A stretch of 64,000 bases of DNA from NCBI RefSeq assembly GCF_005862305.2, contig NZ_CP054021.1, positions 2,746,501-2,810,500 of the forward strand. The letters run 5' to 3'. The DNA is from Rhizobium indicum. GTDB taxonomy: Bacteria > Pseudomonadota > Alphaproteobacteria > Rhizobiales > Rhizobiaceae. Every line of letters starts with the position of its first letter. Within the stretch, counting starts at the first letter, position 1. The notes beneath the pieces were generated by a model. It worked only from the letters and a program-made list of their open reading frames with translations, was not told the origin of the DNA and ran no database searches. The translations under genes and the position numbers were made by a program. Positions 8,687 to 18,573 of the stretch are shown here, piece by piece.

Positions 8687-9939
8687 GCACCCGATATTTG
8701 AAAGAGGTGAGCTGTTCGACGCCGACGGGACCACGGGCGTGCATCTTGCCGGTGGCGATGCCGATTTCCGCACCCATGCCGAACTCGCCGCCATCGGCAA
8801 ACTGCGTCGAGGCATTGTGCAGCAGGATCGCCGAATCGACTTCGGTGAAGAAACGCGCGACGACGTCAGGGTCCTCGGCGATAACCGCCTCGGTGTGGTT
8901 CGAGGAATAGGTCTGGATATGGGCGATGGCGCCCGATATGCCGTCGACGACGGCAACCGAAATGATCGCGTCGAGATATTCCGTCGACCAGTCCTCCTCG
9001 GTCGCGGGCTTCATGCCGGGCGCAACCTTCAGCACCGTTGGCGAAGCACGGACCTCGCAGCCGGCCTCTGTCAGAACCTCGAGCAGCGGCGTCAGATGCG
9101 TGCCGATCGCAGCACCATCGACGAGCAGGGTTTCGACTGCGCCGCAGATGCCGGTGCGCCGCATCTTGGCGTTGACGATGATCTTTTTCGCCATTTCGAT
9201 ATCGGCCGAGGCATCGACATAGATATGGCAAAGGCCTTCGAGATGGGCAAAAACCGGCACGCGGGCCTCGCTCTGCACGCGGGCAACCAAGCTCTTGCCG
9301 CCGCGCGGCACGATAACGTCGATCGCACCGTCGAGGCCCCGCAGCATGGCGCCAACGGCAGCGCGGTCGGTGACCGGCACGAGCTGGATAGCATGCTCTG
9401 GAAGTCCCGCCGCCTTCAGGCCTTCGACCAGGCAGGCATGGATAGCCTGCGATGAACGGCGCGAATCCGAGCCGCAACGCAGGATGACGGCATTGCCCGC
9501 CTTGAGACAAAGGGCGCCGGCATCGGCGGTGACGTTCGGCCGGCTTTCGAAGATCACGCCGATGACGCCGAGCGGCGTGCGGACGCGCTCGATCTTCAGG
9601 CCATTCGGCCGGTCCCAGGCAGCGATGACTTCGCCGACCGGATCGGCAAGGGCGGCGATGGCGCGGATTCCCTCGGCCATTTCGGCGATGCGTTTGTCGT
9701 TCAGCGTCAGCCGGTCGACGAAGGAAGCGAGCATATCGGTGCCTTCGATGTCCTTCAGGTCCTTGGCGTTCTCGGCAAGAATCTGCGCCTTGTTGCCCAG
9801 GATCGCATCGGCCATGGCATTCAACGCGCTGTTCTTGGCCTCGGTGGACGCAAAGCCCAGCGGTCGTGCGGCAGCCTTTGCCTTGCGGCCGATGTCGTTC
9901 ATCAGCACGTCAATGTCAGGGCGGCCTGGCGCAACGGTA

Positions 9940-9947
<8 letters not shown>
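8661..9947 (-). CDS. proA: Gamma-glutamyl phosphate reductase ProA
   Basis: Glutamate-5-semialdehyde dehydrogenase, second enzyme of proline synthesis, NADPH-dependent. The 428-aa protein has the aldehyde-dehydrogenase fold, with the family segments [18 protein letters not shown] and [15 protein letters not shown], the catalytic cysteine in [13 protein letters not shown], and the C-terminal [20 protein letters not shown] block. Its first codons overlap the end of proB by 8 nt, and it overlaps the long form of nadD at its 3' end, so proB-proA-nadD look like one transcript. Confidence 0.96.
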
Positions 9948-12262
<2,315 letters not shown>

Positions 12263-12274
12263 TCAAAGATTATC

Positions 12275-13141
12275 GTGAATTTTGCGAGCTATAACATACA
12301 GTACGGCTTCGGTCTCGACGGCAGATACGATCTGGCGCGCATTGCCCGGAGCCTTGAGGGGGCCGATGTCATCGCGCTGCAGGAGGTGACCCGCGGCTTC
12401 TCCCGCAACGGTTTTGCCGACATGGTGGCCGATGTTGCGGCCTTCTTTCCCGACTATTTCTGGGTGTATGGGCCGGCTTGCGACATGCATGTCGAAGCGG
12501 CGGGAGGCGGGCTTCAGCCGGTGCCCGGCACCCGATTCCAGTTCGGCAATATGGTGCTGTCGCGATGGCCGATCCTCTCGACCCGAACGCTGCTTCTGCC
12601 GCGCAGCCGGACGATCGGCAAGATCAATCTGCAGCGCGGCGCAACCGAGGCGGTGATCGACACACCCGGCGGTGCGATCCGCGTCTATTCCATCCATCTC
12701 GACCATGTCTCCGCCGACGAGCGCATCCGCCAGCTGCAATTCTTGAACACGCATATCAATGCCTTCGTCCAGGAGGGTGGGTCGCTGACGGGTGGCGGTG
12801 AATTCGACCTGCCGGAGCCGCCGCTGCCGGAGGATTATATCATCATGGGTGATTTCAACATGGAGCCGGAATCGCCGGAATATTGCGCGCTTGCTGGGGC
12901 TGGCGGCGGATATTACGGCCGCGTGGCGAGGATCGGCACGCCGGTCGACGCCTTTGCGGCGCTGGAGGCTTACTCTCCGGAGAGCTACAGCTGGATGGAT
13001 CCCGAAGATCAAGGCAAACGCATGCATCTCGATTACTGCTTCGTCAGTTGCGGCCTGCAGAGCCGGTTGAAATCCGCCCGGATCGATACACAATCCGTCG
13101 GTTCCGACCATTTCCCTCTATGGGTCGAGATCGGCGATTGA
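12275..13141 (+). CDS. Endonuclease/exonuclease/phosphatase family protein
   Basis: A 288-aa EEP-fold metal-dependent phosphoesterase, related to nucleases and phosphodiesterases. Visible motifs are FASYNIQYG near the N-terminus, the catalytic glutamate in VIALQEV, the HLDHVS and IIMGDFNMEPESPEY segments, and the C-terminal GSDHFPLWVEI with the catalytic histidine. The GTG at 12275 is preceded by GGAGG (12258-12262) with a slightly long spacer; in-frame ATT/ATC codons just before it could also serve. It is divergent from obgE with an 84-bp gap. No signal peptide is seen; the substrate cannot be told. Confidence 0.85.
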   Translation: MNFASYNIQYGFGLDGRYDLARIARSLEGADVIALQEVTRGFSRNGFADMVADVAAFFPDYFWVYGPACDMHVEAAGGGLQPVPGTRFQFGNMVLSRWPILSTRTLLLPRSRTIGKINLQRGATEAVIDTPGGAIRVYSIHLDHVSADERIRQLQFLNTHINAFVQEGGSLTGGGEFDLPEPPLPEDYIIMGDFNMEPESPEYCALAGAGGGYYGRVARIGTPVDAFAALEAYSPESYSWMDPEDQGKRMHLDYCFVSCGLQSRLKSARIDTQSVGSDHFPLWVEIGD

Positions 13142-13179
13142 TGGAGACGCCGCCGGTGCGGCGACGTCTCCTTTCTAGT

Positions 13180-13233
13180 CCTGGAGCATGATGTTGTCCG
13201 AAAACCGCATACACTTTTCGGCATCATGCTCTA
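13180..13233. repeat. Short rhizobial palindromic intergenic repeat
   Basis: Palindrome with outer arms GAGCATGATG and CATCATGCTC and an internal CCGAAAA/TTTTCGG pair. This element type is common between genes in rhizobia. Here it lies between two convergent genes and could act as a transcription stop for both sides. Confidence 0.6.
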
Positions 13234-13821
13234 TCACGCAACCTTCCGTGGCTGCAGCATGCCCGGCTGCAGCACGGTTTCGATGTGCGACACCATGGTG
13301 TTGCGGGCGAAACAATAGATTTCGCCGCAACCCGTCATGCGGAAACCGAGCTTCTCCTGCAGTCGCAGCGAAGCCGGGTTGTCGGCGAAGACGCCGGAAT
13401 AGATCGGCGTCTCCGGCATGCGGCGCGAGAAGCGCTCGATGATGGCCGCCACCGCCTCGCTCATATAGCCGCGCCGCCAGTAATAGCGGTTCAGCCAGTA
13501 GCCGAGGTGCCAGCGGCCGTGGCGCAGCTCGATCGAGACGTTGCCGATATGGACATCGTCCTTGCCGGTAATCGCCAGCGGCCAGTCGGGCAGGGTGCCC
13601 GAGGTGACCGGGATCAGCCAGTCCAGCGCATCCTGCCGATCGAACGGCGCGGGTACGCGGGACAGCATGCGCGTGACCGCGAAATCGGAGAGCGATTCCG
13701 CGATATCGGGCGCGTCGCTCAGCCTGTGGGGGCGGAGCGTCAGCCGGGCGGTCGAGATAACCGGCGCGGGGCCGGGCATCATCGGCTTGACCTCTGGCCT
13801 TTGCAGCGCAGTCGTGCTCAT
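13234..13821 (-). CDS. GNAT family N-acetyltransferase (RimJ/RimL-like), second of a pair
   Basis: A 195-aa acetyltransferase of the RimJ/RimL type (Acetyltransf_3): TARLTLRPHRLSDAPDIAESL, then HLGYWLNRYYWRRGYMSEAVAAII with the acetyl-CoA loop, and NPASLRLQEKLGFRMTG near the C-terminus. Start ATG shares an ATGA overlap with the stop codon of the preceding GNAT gene, so the two are co-translated. They resemble each other in layout (both have ARL/RL-type openings and the YWL..YW..GY motif), suggesting an old tandem duplication. Substrate unknown. Confidence 0.85.
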   Translation of the reverse strand: MSTTALQRPEVKPMMPGPAPVISTARLTLRPHRLSDAPDIAESLSDFAVTRMLSRVPAPFDRQDALDWLIPVTSGTLPDWPLAITGKDDVHIGNVSIELRHGRWHLGYWLNRYYWRRGYMSEAVAAIIERFSRRMPETPIYSGVFADNPASLRLQEKLGFRMTGCGEIYCFARNTMVSHIETVLQPGMLQPRKVA

Positions 13822-14474
13822 GCGATGTTCCCCCAGCTTCTGAGAGACATCCAGGTCTTGCGGTCGAGCCTGTACCATTCGACCGGCACGTTGCTGCCGA
13901 GCGCCAGCGAGGCGGCGAGCCCCGAACCCTGGAACTGGAAGCCGCACTTCTGGATGACGCGGCGCGAGGCGACATTCATTACCCGGCAACGGGCGTCGAT
14001 CTGATCGACGTCCTGACGGGTCCTGAACACCATATCGACCAGGGCATGGCAGGCCTCGGTCGTATAACCCTTGTTCCAATAGGGCTCGCCCAGCCAATAG
14101 CCGATCTCGACGGTCTTGCCGTCTGTCTGCGGCTCCACACCGCAGCAGCCGATAAAGGCGCCATTTTCGGCCTTGGTGATCGCATAGACGCACTTGCCAA
14201 TCTCGCCATTTTTCGTGCGACGCACGAAGTCGGCAGCATCATCGGCGGTATAAGGGTGCGGCATACGCGATACCATGGTGGCGACTTTGGCGTTATTGGC
14301 GAGATGGGCAAGGGCGTCGATGTCTTCTTCGTGGGGCGCGCGCATGACGAGCCTTTCCGATAACAAGACAGGGCAATCGGTCCTTAACCGTTCCGGCCTC
14401 AGCCGCTCCGTGGAAGACCGCTGGTCTTCCCGGGGAGACCGTGATTGGTCTACCCTTAACAATTCGCCTTGCAT
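13818..14474 (-). CDS. GNAT family N-acetyltransferase (RimJ/RimL-like), first of a pair
   Basis: A 218-aa acetyltransferase: SERLVMRAPHEEDIDALAHL, VEIGYWLGEPYWNKGYTTEACHALV and NVASRRVIQKCGFQFQGSG are the family motifs. Preceded by an excellent ribosome site (AAGGAGG, 8 nt before ATG). A terminator lies between it and rpmA, so it probably has its own promoter in the short gap or depends on read-through. The N-terminal 35 residues are rich in Arg and Ser and lie before the recognised domain. Confidence 0.85.
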   Translation of the reverse strand: MQGELLRVDQSRSPREDQRSSTERLRPERLRTDCPVLLSERLVMRAPHEEDIDALAHLANNAKVATMVSRMPHPYTADDAADFVRRTKNGEIGKCVYAITKAENGAFIGCCGVEPQTDGKTVEIGYWLGEPYWNKGYTTEACHALVDMVFRTRQDVDQIDARCRVMNVASRRVIQKCGFQFQGSGLAASLALGSNVPVEWYRLDRKTWMSLRSWGNIA

Positions 14475-14500
14475 GGTTCAGTCCTCCTTGAGGGGTAAAG

Positions 14501-14529
14501 AAAAAGGGGAGATGGCGCCCCATCTCCCC
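14501..14529 (-). terminator. Terminator after rpmA
   Basis: Strong hairpin GGGGAGATGG / CCATCTCCCC with a 4-nt loop; on the minus strand it is followed by TTTTTCTTT. Placed downstream of rplU-rpmA, it should end that transcript. Confidence 0.8.
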
Positions 14530-14600
14530 TGTTTTCTAGACTGAACCTGATACGGCCAGCCGGGTCGATGAGACGCCGGCTGTTTTTGAGCGCTACCGGC

Positions 14601-14870
14601 TTATTCCGCTGCTTCCGCTTTCGGCATGACAGACACGTAGACGCGACCGTTGGCCTTGGTTCGGTAGTTCACATTGCCGGCGGTAAGCGCAAAAATCGTG
14701 TGATCCTTGCCGAGGCCGACGTTGGAACCCGGATGCCACTCAGTACCGCGCTGACGCACGATGATGTTGCCTGCAATGACGGCTTCGCCGCCGAACTTCT
14801 TCACGCCAAGGCGCTTGGACTGAGAATCGCGACCGTTGCGCGATGAACCGCCAGCTTTTTTGTGTGCCAT
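14601..14870 (-). CDS. rpmA: 50S ribosomal protein L27
   Basis: Ribosomal protein L27 (89 aa), full length. The N-terminus [20 protein letters not shown] and [23 protein letters not shown] are diagnostic. L27 contacts tRNA ends at the peptidyl-transferase centre. It follows rplU with 34 bp between the genes, the usual operon order. Confidence 0.98.
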
Positions 14871-14904
14871 TGGAGTTCTCCTTTAAAACCTTGTCTCGTT
14901 GATC

Positions 14905-15222
14905 TTACTTGGCAGCCACGATGTCCGTGATACGGACGACCGTGTGATGCTGACGATGGCCCCGCGAACGCTTCGAATTCTGACGGCGGCGCTTCTTGAA
15001 GGCGATGACCTTCTTGCCGCGGTTCTGTTCGACGACTTCTGCCTTGACAGAGGCGCCGGTTACGAAGGGCGCACCGATCGCAGCGTCGGCGCCTTCGCCG
15101 ATCACGAGCACTTCGGTGAATTCAATGGAGTCGCCAGCGGTGGCTTCCAGCTTTTCGATGGTCAGCACGTCGTTGGCTGCCACACGGTACTGTTTACCGC
15201 CGGTCTTGATGACTGCGAACAT
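14905..15222 (-). CDS. rplU: 50S ribosomal protein L21
   Basis: Ribosomal protein L21, 105 aa, with [27 protein letters not shown] at the N-terminus and [21 protein letters not shown], the rRNA-binding loop. First gene of rplU-rpmA; preceded by GAAAGGA. A long leader (about 170 nt) separates it from the predicted promoter. Confidence 0.98.
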   Translation of the reverse strand: MFAVIKTGGKQYRVAANDVLTIEKLEATAGDSIEFTEVLVIGEGADAAIGAPFVTGASVKAEVVEQNRGKKVIAFKKRRRQNSKRSRGHRQHHTVVRITDIVAAK

Positions 15223-15402
15223 TTTTTATCCTTTCATGTTCGTTCCAGCGCTCCCCGCTAATTGAGCAGGTGGCTGTCTTTTTATCAGTCGAAGTTAAGC
15301 AGGGATTTCAGAGGTCTAATCCTCGAACTCTTCCTGCCGGTGAAGCCCCGCGCGAGCGCGGGACGGCCAAGGCGCGGATTTCTCCAAACCTATTGCGCAG
15401 TC

Positions 15403-15431
15403 GAGATACGCGAGTGACAAAAAGGTGTCAA
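15403..15431 (-). promoter_or_regulatory. Sigma-70-type promoter of rplU-rpmA
   Basis: On the minus strand, -35 TTGACA (15426-15431) and -10 TATCTC (15403-15408) with a 17-nt spacer. This predicts transcription from about 15396 and a 5' leader of roughly 175 nt containing the hairpin CCCGCGCTCGCGCGGG. Such leaders often carry autoregulation in ribosomal-protein operons; that is inference. Confidence 0.65.
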
Positions 15432-15463
15432 GGCAAAAGGATGGAATGCTTCGACTTTTCGGC

Positions 15464-15492
15464 TTGCCAGCCTGTCATTTGCCCGTTATGAG
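15464..15492 (+). promoter_or_regulatory. Promoter of tRNA-Ser
   Basis: -35 TTGCCA (15464-15469), 17-nt spacer, -10 TATGAG (15487-15492), about 35 nt before the mature tRNA 5' end. Divergent from the rplU promoter. Confidence 0.55.
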
Positions 15493-15526
15493 AACGCCCG
15501 CGCCGAACAAGCGCCGACCAGACCGC

Positions 15527-15616
15527 GGAGAGGTGGCAGAGTGGTCGAATGCACCGCACTCGAAATGCGGCATACCTGCAAGGGTATCGTGGGTTCAAAT
15601 CCCACCCTCTCCGCCA
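15527..15616 (+). tRNA. tRNA-Ser (anticodon CGA)
   Basis: Complete class II tRNA with a long variable arm: acceptor stem GGAGAGG/CCTCTCC, discriminator G, encoded CCA. Anticodon stem CCGCA/TGCGG surrounds loop CTCGAAA, giving CGA, which reads UCG serine codons. T arm GTGGG TTCAAAT CCCAC. The 3' end is the attachment site for the island that follows. Confidence 0.97.
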
Positions 15617-15617
15617 T
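15601..15617. repeat. attL direct repeat
   Basis: 17-bp copy CCCACCCTCTCCGCCAT covering the tRNA-Ser 3' end (T-arm strand, acceptor strand and CCA). Its partner lies at 21932-21948. Confidence 0.85.
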
Positions 15618-15714
15618 AATTCCTCAGAAGCACTGAAAATGCTCAAAAGCTTGAGCTGTAAGGGTTTTGTAACCGTCGCTTTGGTACACAAAGGCGGTCC
15701 ACATGGTCCTGAAA

Positions 15715-16012
15715 ATGTCACGCACGACGCGAAACCACGCAACCGGTATTTATCAATTCCGAAAGCGCGTTCCGGAACATCTGATTCCCCTTCTCGGAAA
15801 GCGAGAGGAAAAGGTGAGCCTTGGAACGCGCGATCCTCAAGAAGCCAAGATCGCTCATGCCCGCATTCTAGCCCGCACGGGCCAGGTGGCGGCAGTTGGC
15901 CGCGGGAGTAGTTTCCCTTTCCCAGAAGCAGGCTGTCGCCATGTCCGGGGTCGTTCAGTTGACCAAGGACAATGCCCTCTTAAAGATTACTGCCGACATT
16001 GTTTCCTCCTAG
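15715..16012 (+). pseudogene. Broken tyrosine-type integrase (N-terminal part, frameshifted)
   Basis: The first frame reads MSRTTRNHATGIYQFRKRV followed by PEHLIPLLGKREEKVSLGTR, the N-terminal domain typical of phage-type integrases (DUF6538-like). Near 15870-15885 the similarity shifts to the +1 frame, which continues RWRQLAAGVVSLSQKQAVAM and ends at TAG (16010-16012). The whole core-binding and catalytic domains (R-H-R-Y) are missing. So the gene has at least one frameshift and a large 3' loss. It sits about 100 bp inside attL, as expected for the integrase of this island. Confidence 0.75.
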
Positions 16013-16443
16013 TATGTATTGCTAGGGAATCGTGCTTGCCGGCGGTCAGGAAAACAAAGGAAAAGTGAACTGTATAGACCGAATACAGCTTATCACTGCG
16101 TTCTAAGCATCGGCTCTCCGAGGCCTGGGCAGGGGCCATGTCGCCGCCACTGGAGTCGAGGCAACCGCGTGTCTCCTTGGTGACGTTGCCTCCGTTGGAT
16201 ACTTGGGTAGTTGGCCTTTGCCGCGGCGGTGTACGAGCCCGTCCAGGCTCTGCAGATATGATGAGGGCAAGCCAGCGCACGATCTGCTACTTAACCAGTT
16301 GTAAACCTCAACTATCTAGGCTCGAAACTATAATCCGCATGCGTCATCCCATAGAGATTTGACAATGAACGAAGGACATCGTGGATGGCTTGTCTGATGC
16401 TATCGCCCTGGACAATCCATGAACGCCGTGCGATGCCAGTCGC
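16013..16443. other. Intergenic region before the methyltransferase, no gene recognised
   Basis: About 430 bp with no convincing coding frame. Short open frames on both strands lack ribosome sites and family-like sequence. A TTGACA at 16360-16365 could be a -35 for the methyltransferase, but no good -10 is seen 17 nt further on. It may hold debris from the deleted integrase segment. Confidence 0.4.
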
Positions 16444-17748
16444 ATGAAACCAACAACTATCGACCTTTTCGCCGGATGCGGCGGCCTTTCGCTTGGGTTG
16501 GGGATGGCCGGTTTCAAGACCCTGTTTGGCGTCGAGGCCCATCCTGATGCATTTGCAACCTACAAGCATAATCTACTGAATAGGCGCTCCGCCACCCACA
16601 GCTGGCCCAGATGGCTAGAGAAAAAGGCCTGGTATGCACAGGACCTTTTGGTACAACATCAAGCCGAACTCCTTGCCCTTCGCGGAAAGGTGGACCTGAT
16701 CGCTGGCGGACCGCCATGCCAGGGTTTCAGCATGAACGGCCTGCGTCGTCCGGATGATCCCCGAAGCCGGATGGTCGACGTCTATCTTCAGTATGTTGAA
16801 ACCCTACGGCCTCGCCTCGTCTTGCTGGAAAATGTTGTCGGCTTTCAGTCGATGAAACATCGAGCTGGCGGGACCTACCGCGACTACGTGGCCCGGGTGT
16901 TGGATGGTCTCGGGTATGATACGTGGTGCGATGTCTTACGGGCGGCGGACTGGGGTGTTCCGCAGCGACGGCCGCGGTTTGTCCTAGTTGCCGCCATCAA
17001 GGGGACGCTGCGCGGGATTGATCCAATTCAGCGAATGCGCGTCAGCCGAAAGACTTTCCTCAAGGCAAGAGGGCTTGGTCCGGGGGAAACGGGTGCGAAG
17101 GCTGCGATCTCGGACCTTGAAGAAACTGATGGATTGCACCTCGATGCCGAGTGGGGCCATCGCGGGTTCAAGACCTTGCGGCGCGCAGCTACGTCGTCTA
17201 GCCCTTTTCAGCAACTGATGAGGATTCGAAGTCCCGCCCAGCCGACCGACATGCGTCTGCCGCGCCATACTGAGGCAGCCGCTCAGCGCATGAAAAACAT
17301 TCTCGATAACTGCGAGCGTGGTGTGTGTTTGCGACCAGAGGACAGGATGCGCCTCGGTATCAAGAAGCGGTCAACCACGCCGCTCGATCCGAACGTACCG
17401 TCTCCGACGATTGGGACGCTGCCTGACGACTTCATCCACTACTCTGAGCCAAGGGCAATGACTGTCCGCGAACATGCGCGCCTGCAGTCATTCCCGGATT
17501 GGTTCTCATTTCAAGGCCCCTACACAACGGGCGGACCACAACGAAAGGACGCCTGTCCACGTTTCACTCAGGTCGGGAACGCTGTACCTCCGCTTTTGGC
17601 CGAAGCGCTTGGCGAAATGCTGCTAGGCTTGTTGCGGCACCGTGAAATGAATGAGATCGTTCATTTCGCGGAGGGCGTCGATGTGCGCTGCAAAAACCCT
17701 TCGGATTTCCGGGAAGTCCCCGACACCGATCTCATCGCTTCCCTGTAG
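16444..17748 (+). CDS. DNA (cytosine-5)-methyltransferase
   Basis: A 434-aa C5-cytosine methyltransferase of the Dcm/restriction-modification class. Conserved motifs in order: I IDLFAGCGGLSLGLGMAGF (6-24), IV with catalytic Cys GGPPCQGFS, VI LENV, VIII GVPQRRPRFVLV, and X FTQVGNAVPP near the C-terminus, so it should be active. Specificity is set by the region between VIII and IX and cannot be read here. The ATG has no clear ribosome site. Its 3' end overlaps the convergent receiver-protein gene by 126 bp. The Vsr gene in the same island fits a modification/mismatch or modification/restriction pair. Confidence 0.92.
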   Translation: MKPTTIDLFAGCGGLSLGLGMAGFKTLFGVEAHPDAFATYKHNLLNRRSATHSWPRWLEKKAWYAQDLLVQHQAELLALRGKVDLIAGGPPCQGFSMNGLRRPDDPRSRMVDVYLQYVETLRPRLVLLENVVGFQSMKHRAGGTYRDYVARVLDGLGYDTWCDVLRAADWGVPQRRPRFVLVAAIKGTLRGIDPIQRMRVSRKTFLKARGLGPGETGAKAAISDLEETDGLHLDAEWGHRGFKTLRRAATSSSPFQQLMRIRSPAQPTDMRLPRHTEAAAQRMKNILDNCERGVCLRPEDRMRLGIKKRSTTPLDPNVPSPTIGTLPDDFIHYSEPRAMTVREHARLQSFPDWFSFQGPYTTGGPQRKDACPRFTQVGNAVPPLLAEALGEMLLGLLRHREMNEIVHFAEGVDVRCKNPSDFREVPDTDLIASL

Positions 17749-18573
17749 CACCCAGCCTGCTTCGCCCCTGATTTCAATGACGTGGCCAAGGATATTTCGC
17801 TTCTTGAGGACTTTTTTGTCGTATTGGGCGCTAAGCCGCCTCAATTCACGTAACCGTTCAACTTGCTCGGCACTGAGGCCGAATGGCCTGGGGTCGGCTG
17901 CAACCACCTGAGTGAGCCGTCGAAAATGCTTGAAGAGCTTCGTGCTGTCTACTGCCAATGTACCGAAGCGCGCATCCAGATCGACCTCAAGGGCGGCTTC
18001 GTACTTTTCCTTCATCGACGCTACAAATGTTAGGACGTCCTCGTCGAGTTCTGACACTTTCGCGGCGCAGTTTGTATCGCGCGCGGCCATGCACTGTATG
18101 GCCTTCTTCATGACATCATCGCATTCCGCGACAACCCGCATCGCCAGTCCCCGCATTCCCGAGAGCCTGTCCAGCGATCTTGCCGTTTGGTCAATGAGTC
18201 CGCCCGTCCGGTCAATGAAGCGTTCCCGAGCGCTGCAATAAACTCCTTCGACCTTTTTTTCGGCGATCATCTGGCGAAGGCTGTCTTCCGGGACGCTACC
18301 TGAATAAAAGAGTATAGTAGTAGATGGGAACAATCTACGGATCGCAGGTGCGATATCGTCACCGTTTTCATCCTTCAGGCGATAGTCAAGAAGTATAATG
18401 TCAAATCGGTGGTAAAGACCATGTTCCCTGGATAGTTCTTCTATCCCGTCGCTGTTCGGAATTACTTCTATCCTCGCAATAAAACCCGCTTCCAGGACGC
18501 GCCTCCGCAGATTTTCTTCTTCTTCACGGCTAAAGGAATCTTCAATCCAAAGAATTCCAAAGTCAAGATTCAT
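17623..18573 (-). CDS. Receiver-domain protein partnered with the GHKL ATPase
   Basis: A 316-aa protein starting MNLDFGILWIEDS. The first 115 residues look like a response-regulator receiver domain: acidic pair E11-D12, phospho-acceptor D63 in IILLDYRLKDENG, and S91 in LFYSGS at the conserved Thr/Ser position. The usual conserved Lys before Pro near residue 110 is not evident (KVEGVYCSARERF). The rest is helical with no DNA-binding domain that I recognise, so the output may be protein-protein contact. The ATG at 18573 overlaps the ATPase stop by 11 nt, giving translational coupling; a longer frame upstream encodes nothing family-like. The 3' end overlaps the methyltransferase. Confidence 0.75.
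   Translation of the reverse strand: MNLDFGILWIEDSFSREEEENLRRRVLEAGFIARIEVIPNSDGIEELSREHGLYHRFDIILLDYRLKDENGDDIAPAIRRLFPSTTILFYSGSVPEDSLRQMIAEKKVEGVYCSARERFIDRTGGLIDQTARSLDRLSGMRGLAMRVVAECDDVMKKAIQCMAARDTNCAAKVSELDEDVLTFVASMKEKYEAALEVDLDARFGTLAVDSTKLFKHFRRLTQVVAADPRPFGLSAEQVERLRELRRLSAQYDKKVLKKRNILGHVIEIRGEAGWVLQGSDEIGVGDFPEIRRVFAAHIDALREMNDLIHFTVPQQA
17641..17669. repeat. Palindrome encoding similar peptides on both strands
   Basis: GAAATGAA and TTCATTTC arms around an 8-nt centre, within the overlap of two convergent genes. The plus strand reads REMNEIVHF in the methyltransferase, the minus strand REMNDLIHF in the receiver protein. It could also fold in RNA and act as a convergent stop, though no U-tract follows. 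Confidence 0.6.
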
